In this document: piece after piece, positions 1-5,627 of the stretch
Position numbering within the stretch: position 1 is the stretch's first letter
How the letters are laid out: every line of letters begins with the position of its first letter
Source of the DNA: Baffinella frigidus
Lineage: Eukaryota; Cryptophyceae; Cryptomonadales; Baffinellaceae
Assembly: GCA_026770585.1 (NCBI GenBank)
Contig: MU646727.1
Location: forward strand, 210,794-221,517
Length of the DNA stretch: 10,724 nt
Direction of reading: 5' to 3'
The notes under the pieces: model-generated
Database searches by the model: none
What the model was told of the DNA's origin: nothing
The model's input: the letters and a program-made list of their open reading frames with translations, nothing else
Program-made: the position numbers and the translations under genes

Positions 1-136
1 CGCTCTGTAACGACAAAGGTCGCTCTATGTAACGTTAAAAGGTCTCGCTCTAACGTTGAATGTCTCTCTCTCTAACGTTGAAGGTCTCTCTCTCTAACGA
101 TAAAGGCCTCTCTCTAACGTTGGAAGGTCTCTCTCT
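1..136. repeat. CT-rich minisatellite, unit near AACGTTGAAGGTCTCTCTCT
   Basis: Six or seven degenerate units of about 20-23 bp (TAACGWTRAAGGT followed by a CT run) are in tandem. The same units recur at 275-345 and, more loosely, at 727-790. Nothing here looks coding. Confidence 0.85.
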
Positions 137-274
137 CCACACAGTGGGCTTCGAGGGTTTCGTTGGGGCCGGAATTCCGGGTGTAACGTGACTAATTTGC
201 ATTAGAAAAATTCTTCAAGTTAATTGTCTTCAGGCAAGTTGACATTTGATGAAAGGTTCGTAGTCCACCTGTGG
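137..274 (-). mobile_element. MITE family A, copy 1 (138 bp)
   Basis: The ends are short inverted repeats (CCACACAGTGG at the left, CCACCTGTGG at the right). The interior is the reverse complement of 1812-1982, with shared blocks such as CTTCAAGTTAATTGTCTTCA. There is no ORF of note. It is inserted in the CT minisatellite, which continues on both sides. No clear target-site duplication was seen. Confidence 0.65.
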
Positions 275-345
275 AACGATAAAGGTCTCTCTCTCTCTAA
301 CGATAAAGGTCGCTCTCTCTTAACGTTCAAGGTCTCTCTCGCTGA
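275..345. repeat. Continuation of the CT-rich minisatellite
   Basis: AACGATAAAGGTCTCTCTCT-type units resume directly after the MITE. They then give way to a 43-bp segment at 350-392 that recurs at 793-836 and contains the palindrome ATTGGTACCAAT. Confidence 0.75.
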
Positions 346-389
346 CGAAAGGGCGCTCAGAGCCCCACCTCCCTGGCCGTATTGGTACC

Positions 390-722
390 AATAAAGGTCT
401 TCTCTTTTATCTGGATAGCGTATATTGGGATACGAATGTGAACGCATAGTCAGACCTTTGTAGACAGAGAGACAGAGAGGCAGAGAGACAGAGAGACGGA
501 GAGTTCAGGCTGCCGTATGCGCAGTATACGTATATTGGGATCAAGGTCTTCCCTTTTAGCTGGATGGCGTATATTGGGATAAAGGTCTCCCCCTTGAGCT
601 GGATAGCATATAGTGGGGTACAAAGGTCTCACTCTGACGTGAAAGGGCGCTCTCTGCAGACGGAGTATTGGTAGAAATAAAGCCCCCCCCCTTTAGCTAG
701 ATAGCGTATTTCGGGATACGGT
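390..722. repeat. Degenerate repeat containing GCGTATATTGGGATA
   Basis: TAGCTGGATAGCGTATATTG-like motifs occur near 411, 530, 560, 598 and 693. They are separated by AAAGGTCTC tracts and an imperfect GACAGAGA run at 463-500. This is not coding. The small minus-strand frames across it are by-products of the repeat. Confidence 0.6.
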
Positions 723-896
723 AGTCACAAAGGTCTGACTCTGACGTTCAAGGTCTCTCTCTCTCTAACGTACACGGTCTCTCGCTAACGAAAGGGCGCT
801 CAGAGCCCCACCTCCCTCGCCGTATTGGTACCAATAGATACGGTAGTCACAAAGGTCTCACTCTGACGTGGAAGGGCTCTCCCCGCAGACGGTCCC
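609..896 (+). repeat. Copies of the 5' intronic flank of exon 1
   Basis: Segments of the form GGTCTCACTCTGACGTGAAA, followed by GGGCGCTCTCTGCAG and ACGG, occur at about 625-662 and 855-892. They match the flank in front of the exon-1 copy at 1133. They look like exon-1 repeat units that kept the acceptor but lost the exon. Confidence 0.6.
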
Positions 897-945
897 ATGT
901 CAACGTTTGACGCGTAAGTTGACACGCAACACATCGAGCCTCTGC

Positions 946-974
946 AAACGGCGGAACCTGCCGGAGGACCAGCT
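946..974 (+). pseudogene. Decayed copy of kinase exon 1 (5' two thirds)
   Basis: It matches RRNLPEDQL of exon 1. The preceding 40 bp (894-933) are identical to 1277-1316 in front of the real exon. The acceptor AG has become AA (TGCAAACGG). The copy stops at CCAGCT, where a MITE family B fragment begins, so it cannot be spliced. Confidence 0.85.
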
Positions 975-979
975 AAAAA

Positions 980-1097
980 TCCTCGGGCCGAGTTTCCGTT
1001 ACCTTATCCGTAGGAACCCCCCTATGCCCCTACGGGTTGCCTACCGTAGGGTCGTAAGTCTTAACGCTTAAGGGTTATTCAGGAATCCCTTGTGTGG
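980..1097 (-). mobile_element. MITE family B, truncated copy
   Basis: It corresponds to the reverse complement of the 158-bp element at 2963-3120, with the shared core CCGTAGGAACCCCCCTATG and the inner CTTAACGCTTAAGGGTTATT. Both terminal repeats are incomplete. It breaks the exon-1 copy at 946-974. Confidence 0.75.
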
Positions 1098-1132
1098 GGT
1101 CTCACTCTGGCGTGAAAGGGCGCCCTCTGCAG

Positions 1133-1178
1133 ACGGCGGAACCTGCCGGAGGACCAGCTCAAATGCCACATGTACCAC
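1133..1178 (+). pseudogene. Decayed copy of kinase exon 1 (donor lost)
   Basis: It has the same length as exon 1 (46 bp) and follows CTCTGCAG. It reads RRNLPEDQLKCHMYH: Ser to Cys and the final Gln to His. The donor CAG|GT is changed to CACGA, so it could not be joined to exon 2. A TA microsatellite starts 12 bp later. Confidence 0.85.
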
Positions 1179-1189
1179 GAATCTCAACC

Positions 1190-1241
1190 AAATATATATA
1201 TATATATACATATATACATATATACATATATACATATATAC
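1190..1241. repeat. TA-rich microsatellite (TATATACA)n
   Basis: The tract is (TA)n followed by about four TATATACA units. Both strands give YIYIYTYIHI-type frames, which are not genes. Confidence 0.95.
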
Positions 1242-1330
1242 AAAAAAAATCGCCCCGTCGCGCGCGAAAATGCCCCCCCATGTCAACGTTTGACGCGTAA
1301 GTTGACACGCAACACACCTTGCCTCTGCAG

Positions 1331-1376
1331 GCGGCGGAACCTGCCGGAGGACCAGCTGAAGAGCCACATGTACCAG
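1331..1376 (+). CDS. Kinase exon 1 of window (end of N-lobe/hinge, alpha-D/E region)
   Basis: The acceptor is CTCTGCAG at 1323-1330 and the donor is GTAC at 1377. The exon is one phase base plus 15 codons, read RRNLPEDQLKSHMYQ. In MAK/MOK kinases this stretch (xLPExxxxxxMYQ) lies just before the helix leading to the catalytic loop, and it joins in phase 0 to exon 2 ([10 protein letters not shown]). It is the only one of several copies between 946 and 1806 with both splice sites and an intact frame. The preceding exon must end with two codon bases and was not found in 1-1330, so it probably lies outside the window. Confidence 0.82.
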
Positions 1377-1449
1377 GTACGGGGGGTTGGGGTTAGGGGT
1401 TAGGGGTTTAGGGCGGGGTTTGGGGGGTTGGGGTTTAGGGATTAGAGCG

Positions 1450-1476
1450 GATCAGCTCAAGAGCCACATGCACCAG
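1450..1476 (+). pseudogene. Exon 1 3'-half copy with donor
   Basis: It encodes DQLKSHMHQ (Tyr to His) followed by GTGCCTGG. The 5' part of the exon and the acceptor are absent. The downstream G-rich intron sequence is copied with it. Confidence 0.8.
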
Positions 1477-1685
1477 GTGCCTGGGGTTAGGGGTTAGGGG
1501 TTTGAGGATGAGGGATCAGAGCGCACCGCAACCTCGAGTATTGATTGGAGCGCACCTGGGACAACCTTGGGGTTTGGGGTTAAAGGATTAGAGCGCACCG
1601 CAATCTTGGGGTTGGGGTTGGGGTTTACGGTTCAGGGCTTAGAGATGGGGTTCAGGGTGTGGGGTTTGGGGGTTGGGTCTTGCAG

Positions 1686-1715
1686 GAGGACCAGCTCAAC
1701 AGCCACATGTACCAG
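1686..1715 (+). pseudogene. Exon 1 copy with CAG in front but wrong phase and no donor
   Basis: It reads EDQLNSHMYQ after TTGCAG, but enters in phase 0 instead of needing one base. The donor has become CTGCCT. The following CTGGGGTTAGTGGTTAGG matches the flank of the 1450 copy. Confidence 0.8.
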
Positions 1716-1774
1716 CTGCCTGGGGTTAGTGGTTAGGGGTTTAGGGCGGGGTTTGGAGGGTTGGGGGTTGGGTC

Positions 1775-1806
1775 TTGCCGGAGGGCTGAAGAGCTTCATG
1801 TGCTAG
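1775..1806 (+). pseudogene. Most decayed exon 1 copy
   Basis: It reads LPEGLKSFMC then TAG, followed by GTAC as at the true donor. Internal bases are missing and a stop replaces Gln. Confidence 0.65.
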
Positions 1807-1811
1807 GTACA

Positions 1812-1982
1812 CCACACGGTGGACAACGAACCTTTCATCAAAAGTCAACTTGCCTGAAGAAACCTTTCACTAAAAGTTAACTTACATGAAGACAATTAAC
1901 TTGAAGGATTCTTTTGATGCAAATTGGTCACGTATCACCCTGGAATCCAGGGTCAACGAATCCCTCGAAGCCCACCGTGTGG
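1812..1982 (+). mobile_element. MITE family A, copy 2 (171 bp)
   Basis: It begins CCACACGGTGG and ends CCACCGTGTGG, an 11-bp perfect inverted pair. The interior matches the reverse complement of 137-274, but a segment of about 32 bp is tandemly doubled (CCTTTCATCAAAAGTCAACT at 1831, then a diverged version at 1864). The 67-codon frame over its right half is not a gene. Confidence 0.75.
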
Positions 1983-2166
1983 CTGTGGCTCTTGCTACGC
2001 GGGAGAGCTACATGTCGTTTTTTGCCCTGCGTCTTTCGTATTATTTTCCCTTGGAATCGGCAACTTTTAGAGGGAATTCCCTCAAATAATTGACTTAGTG
2101 GCTTAGATGGACAAGCACATATGCTTGCGGTTGGCCGGATAAGACAACTAGCCCTCCCGCGTAGTG
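1983..2166. other. Intronic stretch without recognised content
   Basis: This is mixed-composition sequence with no repeat family, exon match or splice-bounded frame that I can support. Confidence 0.5.
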
Positions 2167-2187
2167 AGCTGGTCCTCCGGCAAGTTC
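2167..2187 (-). pseudogene. Inverted fragment of kinase exon 1
   Basis: The reverse complement contains TTGCCGGAGGACCAGCT, the block coding LPEDQL in exon 1. It is the only exon copy found on the minus strand. G-rich telomere-like DNA on the same strand (C-rich on +) follows at 2190, as around the forward copies, so the whole unit appears inverted. Confidence 0.75.
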
Positions 2188-2189
2188 TG

Positions 2190-2300
2190 ATCCCCAAACC
2201 CCAAACACCAAACACCAAACACCAAACACCAAACACCAAACTCCAAGGTTGCCCCAGGTGCGCTCTAATTGCTGAACCCTAAAATGCAAACCCCAAGGCC
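2190..2300. repeat. C-rich telomere-like DNA with (CCAAACA)n
   Basis: Five or six CCAAACA heptads (2196-2240) are followed by CCCTAAA/CCCCAAG variants. The same CCAAACA heptad returns at 6226-6255 and 9085-9113. Confidence 0.85.
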
Positions 2301-2316
2301 CCAGGTCCCATTCTAA

Positions 2317-2436
2317 CCACCTTTCCGTTACCTTATCCGTAGGAACCCCCCTATGTCCCTACGCTATGGCCTACCGTAGGGTCGTAGGTCTTATCGCTTA
2401 CAGGTTATTCGAAATCCGTTCGAAGTCCGCTGTGAG
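2317..2436 (-). mobile_element. MITE family B, partial copy
   Basis: It matches 2963-3120 in reverse, from TTTCCGTTACCTTATCCG to the end GAAGTCCGCTGTG. The other terminal repeat is missing. Confidence 0.75.
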
Positions 2437-2437
2437 G

Positions 2438-2467
2438 TTTCACCGCGACATGAGGATATGAAGCCCG
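2438..2467 (+). pseudogene. Possible decayed fragment of kinase exon 2
   Basis: TTTCACCGCGACATG reads FHRDM, as in exon 2. It is followed by an 8-bp insertion with a stop and then AAGCCC (KP). The match is short and could be chance, but every decayed-copy cluster in the window looks like this. Confidence 0.35.
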
Positions 2468-2525
2468 TGCTATCTTAGGGGTGTTCTCTGTGCTATGGTA
2501 CACCTGTGTCGACGCTAAGATAGCA
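2468..2525. repeat. 11-bp inverted repeat (hairpin)
   Basis: TGCTATCTTAG at 2468-2478 is mirrored exactly by CTAAGATAGCA at 2515-2525, with 36 bp between. It is close to the acceptor of exon 2. Its function is unknown. Confidence 0.6.
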
Positions 2526-2597
2526 AATTACACCCTCAAGACAGCGCCAAACGTGGTTTAAATCAAACCACAATGCGTAATTCAAATCAAATCGCAG

Positions 2598-2696
2598 ATC
2601 ATAGACGGGCTGGCGTTCATGCACAAGAGCGGCTACTTCCACAGGGACATGAAGCCGGAGAACATCCTCATCGTTAACGACACGTGTCTCACCAAG
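2598..2696 (+). CDS. Kinase exon 2 (catalytic loop HRDMKPEN)
   Basis: The acceptor GCAG ends at 2597 and the donor is GTGCGC at 2697. The exon has 33 codons in phase 0-0. It begins [20 protein letters not shown] and continues [16 protein letters not shown] with Met in place of the usual Leu (HRDMKPEN), the catalytic Asp, the Lys two residues on and the metal-binding Asn are all present. FMHKxGxFHRDxKPEN is a hallmark of MAK/ICK/MOK kinases. The exon lies in the least repetitive part of the window. No intact second copy was seen, only a possible decayed fragment at 2438-2467. Confidence 0.93.
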
Positions 2697-2730
2697 GTGC
2701 GCGCCCCCCACTGAGCAGCGAGCGAGGACC

Positions 2731-2756
2731 TTTTCACTTTGAATTCAAGGTGAAAA
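2731..2756. repeat. 26-bp near-perfect palindrome in intron 2
   Basis: TTTTCACTTTGAATTC is mirrored by the following bases, with one mismatched pair. The rest of 2697-2960 holds no repeat or exon match that I can see. Confidence 0.6.
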
Positions 2757-2962
2757 TCCGGTTAGATTCCAGGGCAATGGATAGGATTCTAGTGCAAATC
2801 GTTTAGATGCACTGTATCCGTGAAGCTCTTGCTGGCTGCTAAGTGGTTGGAGAGATAAATGTCTTTCAGGGCACAAGTAGAAAATTCAGCACGCCACGTT
2901 TCGCTGAAAAGTGGTTTCTTGGTCCTCCCACATTGTTGCAAAAAAACACCCGTGACATGACC

Positions 2963-3120
2963 ACACAGCGGACTTCGAAGGGAGTTCTGAATAACCCTTA
3001 AGCGTTAAGACCTACGACCCTAAGCTAGGCAATCCGTAGGGACATAGGGGGGTTCCTACGGATTATGTAACGGAAACTCGGGCTCTCAGCGCCCGAAAAT
3101 TCCTTCGTAGCCCGCTGTGT
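2963..3120 (+). mobile_element. MITE family B, full-length copy 1 (158 bp)
   Basis: It starts ACACAGCGGACTTCGAAGGG and ends CCTTCGTAGCCCGCTGTGT, an imperfect terminal inverted repeat of about 25 bp. The inside has no coding capacity. It carries CCGTAGGGACATAGGGGGGT and a CGGGC/GCCCG hairpin near the right end. The same length and structure are seen at 7308-7464. No certain target-site duplication was found. Confidence 0.8.
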
Positions 3121-3183
3121 CGACACAACGAAACAGCGTTTTCAAAGTTCAAAAGGATGAATCCAAACTCGCGTATATAACAG

Positions 3184-3240
3184 ATCTGCGACTTTGGGCA
3201 AGGGAGATCCGGTCGCGGCCGCCCTTCACCGAACACATTT
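3184..3240 (+). pseudogene. Exon 3 copy A (4-bp deletion)
   Basis: It follows CAG and starts ATCTGCGACTTTGGG, but lacks CTGG after the DFG Gly, shifting the frame. The TEY region has degenerated (GAACACATTTCG). No donor follows. Confidence 0.88.
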
Positions 3241-3279
3241 CGCGATTATTCTCACGCGCCAAAGTTGTATGCTATGTTA

Positions 3280-3441
3280 ATAGGGTAACGGCCTGAAAAT
3301 GGGGTAGTTAGGCCTACGGCATTGCCTAGGACCTCCTACCGTAGACCGAGATTTTTTGGTCCTAGGATCCCTCGGCCTACGGTAGGAGGTCCTAGGCAAT
3401 ACCGTATGCCTAACTACCCCATTTTCAGGCCGTTAGCCTAT
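3280..3441. mobile_element. Fold-back element, 162 bp, 65-71-bp arms
   Basis: The left arm 3286-3350 and right arm 3371-3435 are reverse complements with about three mismatches over 65 bp, around a 20-bp loop. After one mismatch, five more bases (ATAGG/CCTAT) pair at each outer end. It has no ORF. The structure fits a fold-back MITE. The arms contain CCTACGGTAGG-like and CCTAGG-rich motifs shared with family B and with 8057-8149. Confidence 0.88.
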
Positions 3442-3504
3442 GAATGTGAGGCATGGGGTTGATGACAGGATACCGCCCCGCGCTGACCCGACATTCACAA
3501 TATC

Positions 3505-3540
3505 AGATCTGCGACTTTCCCGCTGGCAAGGGAGATCCGG
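3505..3540 (+). pseudogene. Exon 3 copy B (frameshift after DF)
   Basis: It follows TCAG. ATCTGCGACTTT is kept, then CCCGCTGG replaces GGGCTGG, adding one base and destroying DFG. It ends at GATCCGG. The 5' flank (CGCTGACCCGACATTCACAA) matches 3693-3713. Confidence 0.88.
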
Positions 3541-3624
3541 GGTCAACATCGCACACAAAAAAACCCGCAAGATAACCGCGTTTTGATTCCAAGATGGTTA
3601 TTCCAAAATCGCACGTGTTGTCAG

Positions 3625-3660
3625 ATCTGCGACTTTGGGCTGGCAAGGGAGATCCGGTCC
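3625..3660 (+). pseudogene. Exon 3 copy C (first 12 codons intact)
   Basis: After TCAG it reads [12 protein letters not shown] in frame and then diverges (PMPLPDLERF). TEY and APE are absent and there is no donor. The flank GCACGTGTTG in front is shared with the functional exon (3747-3756), so the intron end was copied too. Confidence 0.88.
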
Positions 3661-3759
3661 CCGATGCCCCTACCCGACCTCGAGAGATTCTGCGCTGACC
3701 CGAAATTCACAATAACAGCGTTTTGATTATGATTCATCCGAACTTGCACGTGTTGACAG

Positions 3760-3846
3760 ATCTGCGACTTTGGGCTGGCAAGAGAGATCCGGTCGCGGCC
3801 GCCCTTCACCGAATACATCTCCACCCGCTGGTACCGTGCGCCGGAG
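3760..3846 (+). CDS. Kinase exon 3 (DFG to APE, TEY activation loop)
   Basis: The acceptor ACAG ends at 3759 and the donor is GTGAAA at 3847. It has 29 codons in phase 0-0, starting ICDFGLARE and continuing [20 protein letters not shown]. The DFG magnesium-binding motif, the dual-phosphorylation TEY and the APE motif are complete. TEY is the form seen in MOK and some RCK kinases (ICK and MAK have TDY), and [10 protein letters not shown] is near-universal in the group. Three broken copies precede it (3184, 3505, 3625), and this is the only full-length one in frame. The next codon, Val, is supplied by exon 4. Confidence 0.94.
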
Positions 3847-4018
3847 GTGAAACCCTAAACCCTAAATCGTGCGCCGGAGGTGAAACCCTGAACCCTAAAC
3901 CCTAAACCTTCAACTTAAACCCTAAAACCTCAACCCTAAAACCTAAACCCCAAAACCCTAAACCGTAAACCATAAAACCCCGCAGGTGCTGCTCCGATCG
4001 AGAAATTACAAAAAATCC
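3847..4018. repeat. CCCTAAA-type DNA with a duplicated exon 3 end
   Basis: CCCTAAA heptads and variants begin right after the exon 3 donor. The last 10 bp of exon 3 plus 12 bp of the intron (3836-3857) recur at 3868-3889, giving a spare RAPE|GTGAAA junction. Confidence 0.85.
3986..4009 (+). pseudogene. Exon 4 copy 1 (first 8 codons)
   Basis: After CCGCAG it reads VLLRSRNY, then KKSRP and a stop. It has different synonymous codons from the other copies (CTCCGATCGAGAAATTAC), so it may be an older branch. Confidence 0.8.
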
Positions 4019-4098
4019 AGACCCTAAGCCCTAAGCCCCAAGCCCTAAACCCTAAGCCCTAAGCCCTGAGCTCTAAGCCCTAAACCCTAAACCCTCAG

Positions 4099-4128
4099 GG
4101 TTTGCTGCGCTCGAGAAACTACAACGAA
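4099..4128 (+). pseudogene. Exon 4 copy 2 (stub)
   Basis: After CTCAG it reads GLLRSRNYNE, then P and TGA. The first codon GTG is changed to GGT. Confidence 0.88.
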
Positions 4129-4310
4129 CCCTGAGCCCTACGCCCTACGCCCTAAGCCCTAAGCCCTAAGCCCTAAGCCCTAAGCCCTAAGCTCTAAGCT
4201 CTGAGCCCTAAACCCTAAGCCCTAAGCCCTAGGCCCTAGGCCCTAAGCCCTAAGCCCTGAGCCCTAAACCCTAAGCCCTGAGCCCTAAGCCCTAAACCCT
4301 AAACCCTCAG

Positions 4311-4340
4311 GTTTTGCTGCGCTCGAGAAACTACAACGAA
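4311..4340 (+). pseudogene. Exon 4 copy 3 (stub)
   Basis: After CTCAG it reads VLLRSRNYNE, then P and TGA. It is 212 bp downstream of copy 2 and was carried by the same tandem unit. Confidence 0.88.
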
Positions 4341-4530
4341 CCCTGAGCCCTACGCCCTACGCCCTAAGCCCTAAGCCCTAAGCCCTAAGCCCTAAGTCCT
4401 AAGCTCTAAGCTCTGAGCCCTAAACCCGAAACCCTAAGCCCTAAGCCCTAAGCCCTAGGCCCTAGGCCCTAAGCCCCAAGCCCTAAGCCCTAAGCCCTAC
4501 GCCCTAACCCCGAAACCCCGAAACCCGCAG

Positions 4531-4557
4531 GTTTTTCTGCGCTCGAGAAACTACAAC
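4531..4557 (+). pseudogene. Exon 4 copy 4 (stub)
   Basis: After CGCAG it reads VFLRSRNYN, then TP and TGA. It lies 81 bp before the functional exon 4. Confidence 0.88.
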
Positions 4558-4611
4558 ACACCCTGAAACATAAACCCTCAACCCCGAAACCCCTAAACCC
4601 CATACCCTCAG

Positions 4612-4679
4612 GTGTTGCTGCGCTCGAGGAATTACAACGCGCCGGTGGACCTCTTTGCCGTAGGGTGCATCATGGCCGA
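4612..4679 (+). CDS. Kinase exon 4 (after APE; subdomain IX)
   Basis: The acceptor CTCAG ends at 4611. The exon reads VLLRSRNYNAPVDLFAVGCI, then MA, and ends with two bases (GA) before the donor GTAAAA at 4680. Exon 5 supplies the G of the Glu codon. RSRNY..PVD....GCIMAE matches subdomains VIII-IX of RCK kinases, and the structural Asp is kept. The usual Trp after it (DxWAxG) is Phe here. Several truncated copies of the first 30 bp lie upstream and run into stops; this is the only copy that continues through GCIMAE in frame. Confidence 0.92.
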
Positions 4680-4681
4680 GT

Positions 4682-4726
4682 AAAACCCTACACCCTACAC
4701 CCTACACCCTACACCCTACACCCTAG
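4682..4726. repeat. CCCTACA heptads after the exon 4 donor
   Basis: Five or six CCCTACA units lead into the pyrimidine tract. Confidence 0.9.
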
Positions 4727-4727
4727 G

Positions 4728-4833
4728 CTCTCTCTCTTTCTCTCTCTCCCCCCCCCTCTCCCTTTCCCTCTCCCTCTCCCTCTCCCTCTCCCTCTCCCTC
4801 TCCCTCTCCCTCTCCCTCTCCCTCTCCCTCTCT
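4728..4833. repeat. 106-nt uninterrupted pyrimidine tract, (CCCTCT)n
   Basis: There is no purine on the + strand from 4728 to 4833. The core is about thirteen CCCTCT hexamers. Such mirror-symmetric tracts can form triplex (H-DNA). Confidence 0.95.
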
Positions 4834-4899
4834 ATCTCAAACGCTCAACAATAAACCCCAACCCCTAAACCCTGAACCCTGAACCCTAAACCCTAAACC

Positions 4900-4939
4900 C
4901 TCGAGAAACTACTCTTCGCCGTCGGGTGCATCATAGCCG
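4900..4939 (+). pseudogene. Exon 4 copy 5 with an internal deletion
   Basis: CTCGAGAAACTAC (SRNY) is followed at once by CTCTTCGCCGTCGGGTGCAT (LFAVGCI) and ATAGCCGA|GTAT. The bases for NAPVD are missing, which shifts the frame. The donor region is kept. It has CTC/GTC codons where exon 4 has CTC/GTA. Confidence 0.85.
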
Positions 4940-4940
4940 A

Positions 4941-5260
4941 GTATCACCCTACATCCTAAACCCTAAACCCTAAAACCTAAACCCTAAACCCTACACCCTA
5001 AACCCTAAAACCTAAAACCTACACCCTAAACCCTAAACCCTACACCCTAAACCCTACACCCTAAACCCTAAAACCTAAAACCTACACCCTAAACCCTAAA
5101 CCCTAAACCCTAAACCCTACACCCTAAACTCTAAACCCTAAACCCTCATCCCTAAACCCCGAATCCTAAACCCTAAACCCTAAACCCTAAACACCAAGCC
5201 CAAACCCCAACCCCTAAGCCCTAAACCCTAAACCCTAAACCCTAAACCCTAGCCCCTAAC
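4941..5260. repeat. CCCTAAA/CCCTACA array in intron 4
   Basis: This is the purest stretch of CCCTAAA heptads in the window, with CCCTACA and CCTAAAA variants in a repeating order. It ends at the acceptor of exon 5. Confidence 0.93.
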
Positions 5261-5266
5261 CCCCAG

Positions 5267-5324
5267 GCTCTACATGCTGCGGCCGCTCTTCCCGGGATCG
5301 TCCGAGTCAGACATGATCAACAAG
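5267..5324 (+). CDS. Kinase exon 5 (PLFPG, start of CMGC insert)
   Basis: The acceptor CCCCCAG ends at 5266 and the donor is GTCCAT at 5325. One base completes the Glu begun in exon 4, followed by 19 codons, LYMLRPLFPGSSESDMINK. LRPLFPG..E.D.I.K is the conserved CMGC segment leading into the GTP insert. The join to exon 6 (LCQIMGTP) is in phase 0. Three diverged copies follow in the next intron (5560, 5802, 6025). Confidence 0.92.
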
Positions 5325-5340
5325 GTCCATTTCTATCCAT

Positions 5341-5518
5341 AGGGCCCTACGGTAGGCAATCCGTAGGGAGATAGGGTCGTTCCTACGGATGTCCCAACCG
5401 ATTCGATGCGCTCCTTCTAGCCCACACAGCGGGCTGCGAAGGGATTTCTGAATAACCCCTAAGCGATAAGACCTACGGCCCTACGGTAGGCAACCCGTAG
5501 GGACATAGGGGGGTTCCT
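5341..5518 (+). mobile_element. MITE family B, two partial copies in tandem
   Basis: 5341-5390 carries the core (CCTACGGTAGGCAATCCGTA). From 5424 a second copy starts at its true left end ACACAGCGGGCTGCGAAGGG and runs to TTCCTAGGG at 5519. It is cut there by telomere-like DNA. Confidence 0.75.
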
Positions 5519-5559
5519 AGGGTTTACGGTTTGGGGGTTGGTGTTTCGGGGTTAGGGAG

Positions 5560-5608
5560 GTTGCGGCTGCTCTTCCGGGGATCGTCTGAGTCTGACATGA
5601 TCAACAAG
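5560..5608 (+). pseudogene. Exon 5 copy 2, phase kept
   Basis: After GGGAG it has one phase base, then LRLLFRGSSESDMINK and the donor GTCCGT. LYM is lost, and both Pro of PLFP are changed (to Leu and Arg). The frame is open and the phases equal those of exon 5, so it could be spliced if the weak acceptor were used. Confidence 0.85.
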
Positions 5609-5627
5609 GTCCGTTTGTGAACCCCAA

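Larger units (their letters stand above)
1377..1780. repeat. G-rich telomere-like DNA in intron 1
   Basis: GGGGTTAGGGGTTTAGGG-like heptads with runs of G form the + strand, interrupted by exon-1 copies at 1450 and 1686. Four or more G-runs lie close together, so G-quadruplexes are possible on the coding strand. The orientation is opposite to most telomere-like DNA later in the window. Confidence 0.85.
4019..4530. repeat. CCCTAAG arrays with a 212-bp tandem duplication
   Basis: CCCTAAG heptads dominate, with CCCTACG, CCCTAGG and CTCTAAG variants in the same order in two blocks. The block starting at 4099 and the block starting at 4311 are near-identical over about 200 bp, including the exon-4 stub and each variant heptad. 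A third, more diverged boundary lies at 4531. Confidence 0.9.

Noticed and set aside
1-1330. N-lobe exons (glycine loop, VAIK) in the first 1.3 kb
   Set aside because: I looked for GxGxxG and AxK contexts in all + frames between AG and GT signals and found none. The stretch is minisatellite, MITEs and exon 1 copies.
1886-2089. 67-codon + strand frame (MKTINLKDSF...)
   Set aside because: It mostly overlies MITE family A, has no splice or phase link with the kinase and no recognisable domain. The same sequence at 137-274 is not open.
3184-3846. Several paralogous kinase genes in tandem
   Set aside because: Only single exons are repeated, each beside its parent and in gene order. No second set of exons from different kinase parts is linked.
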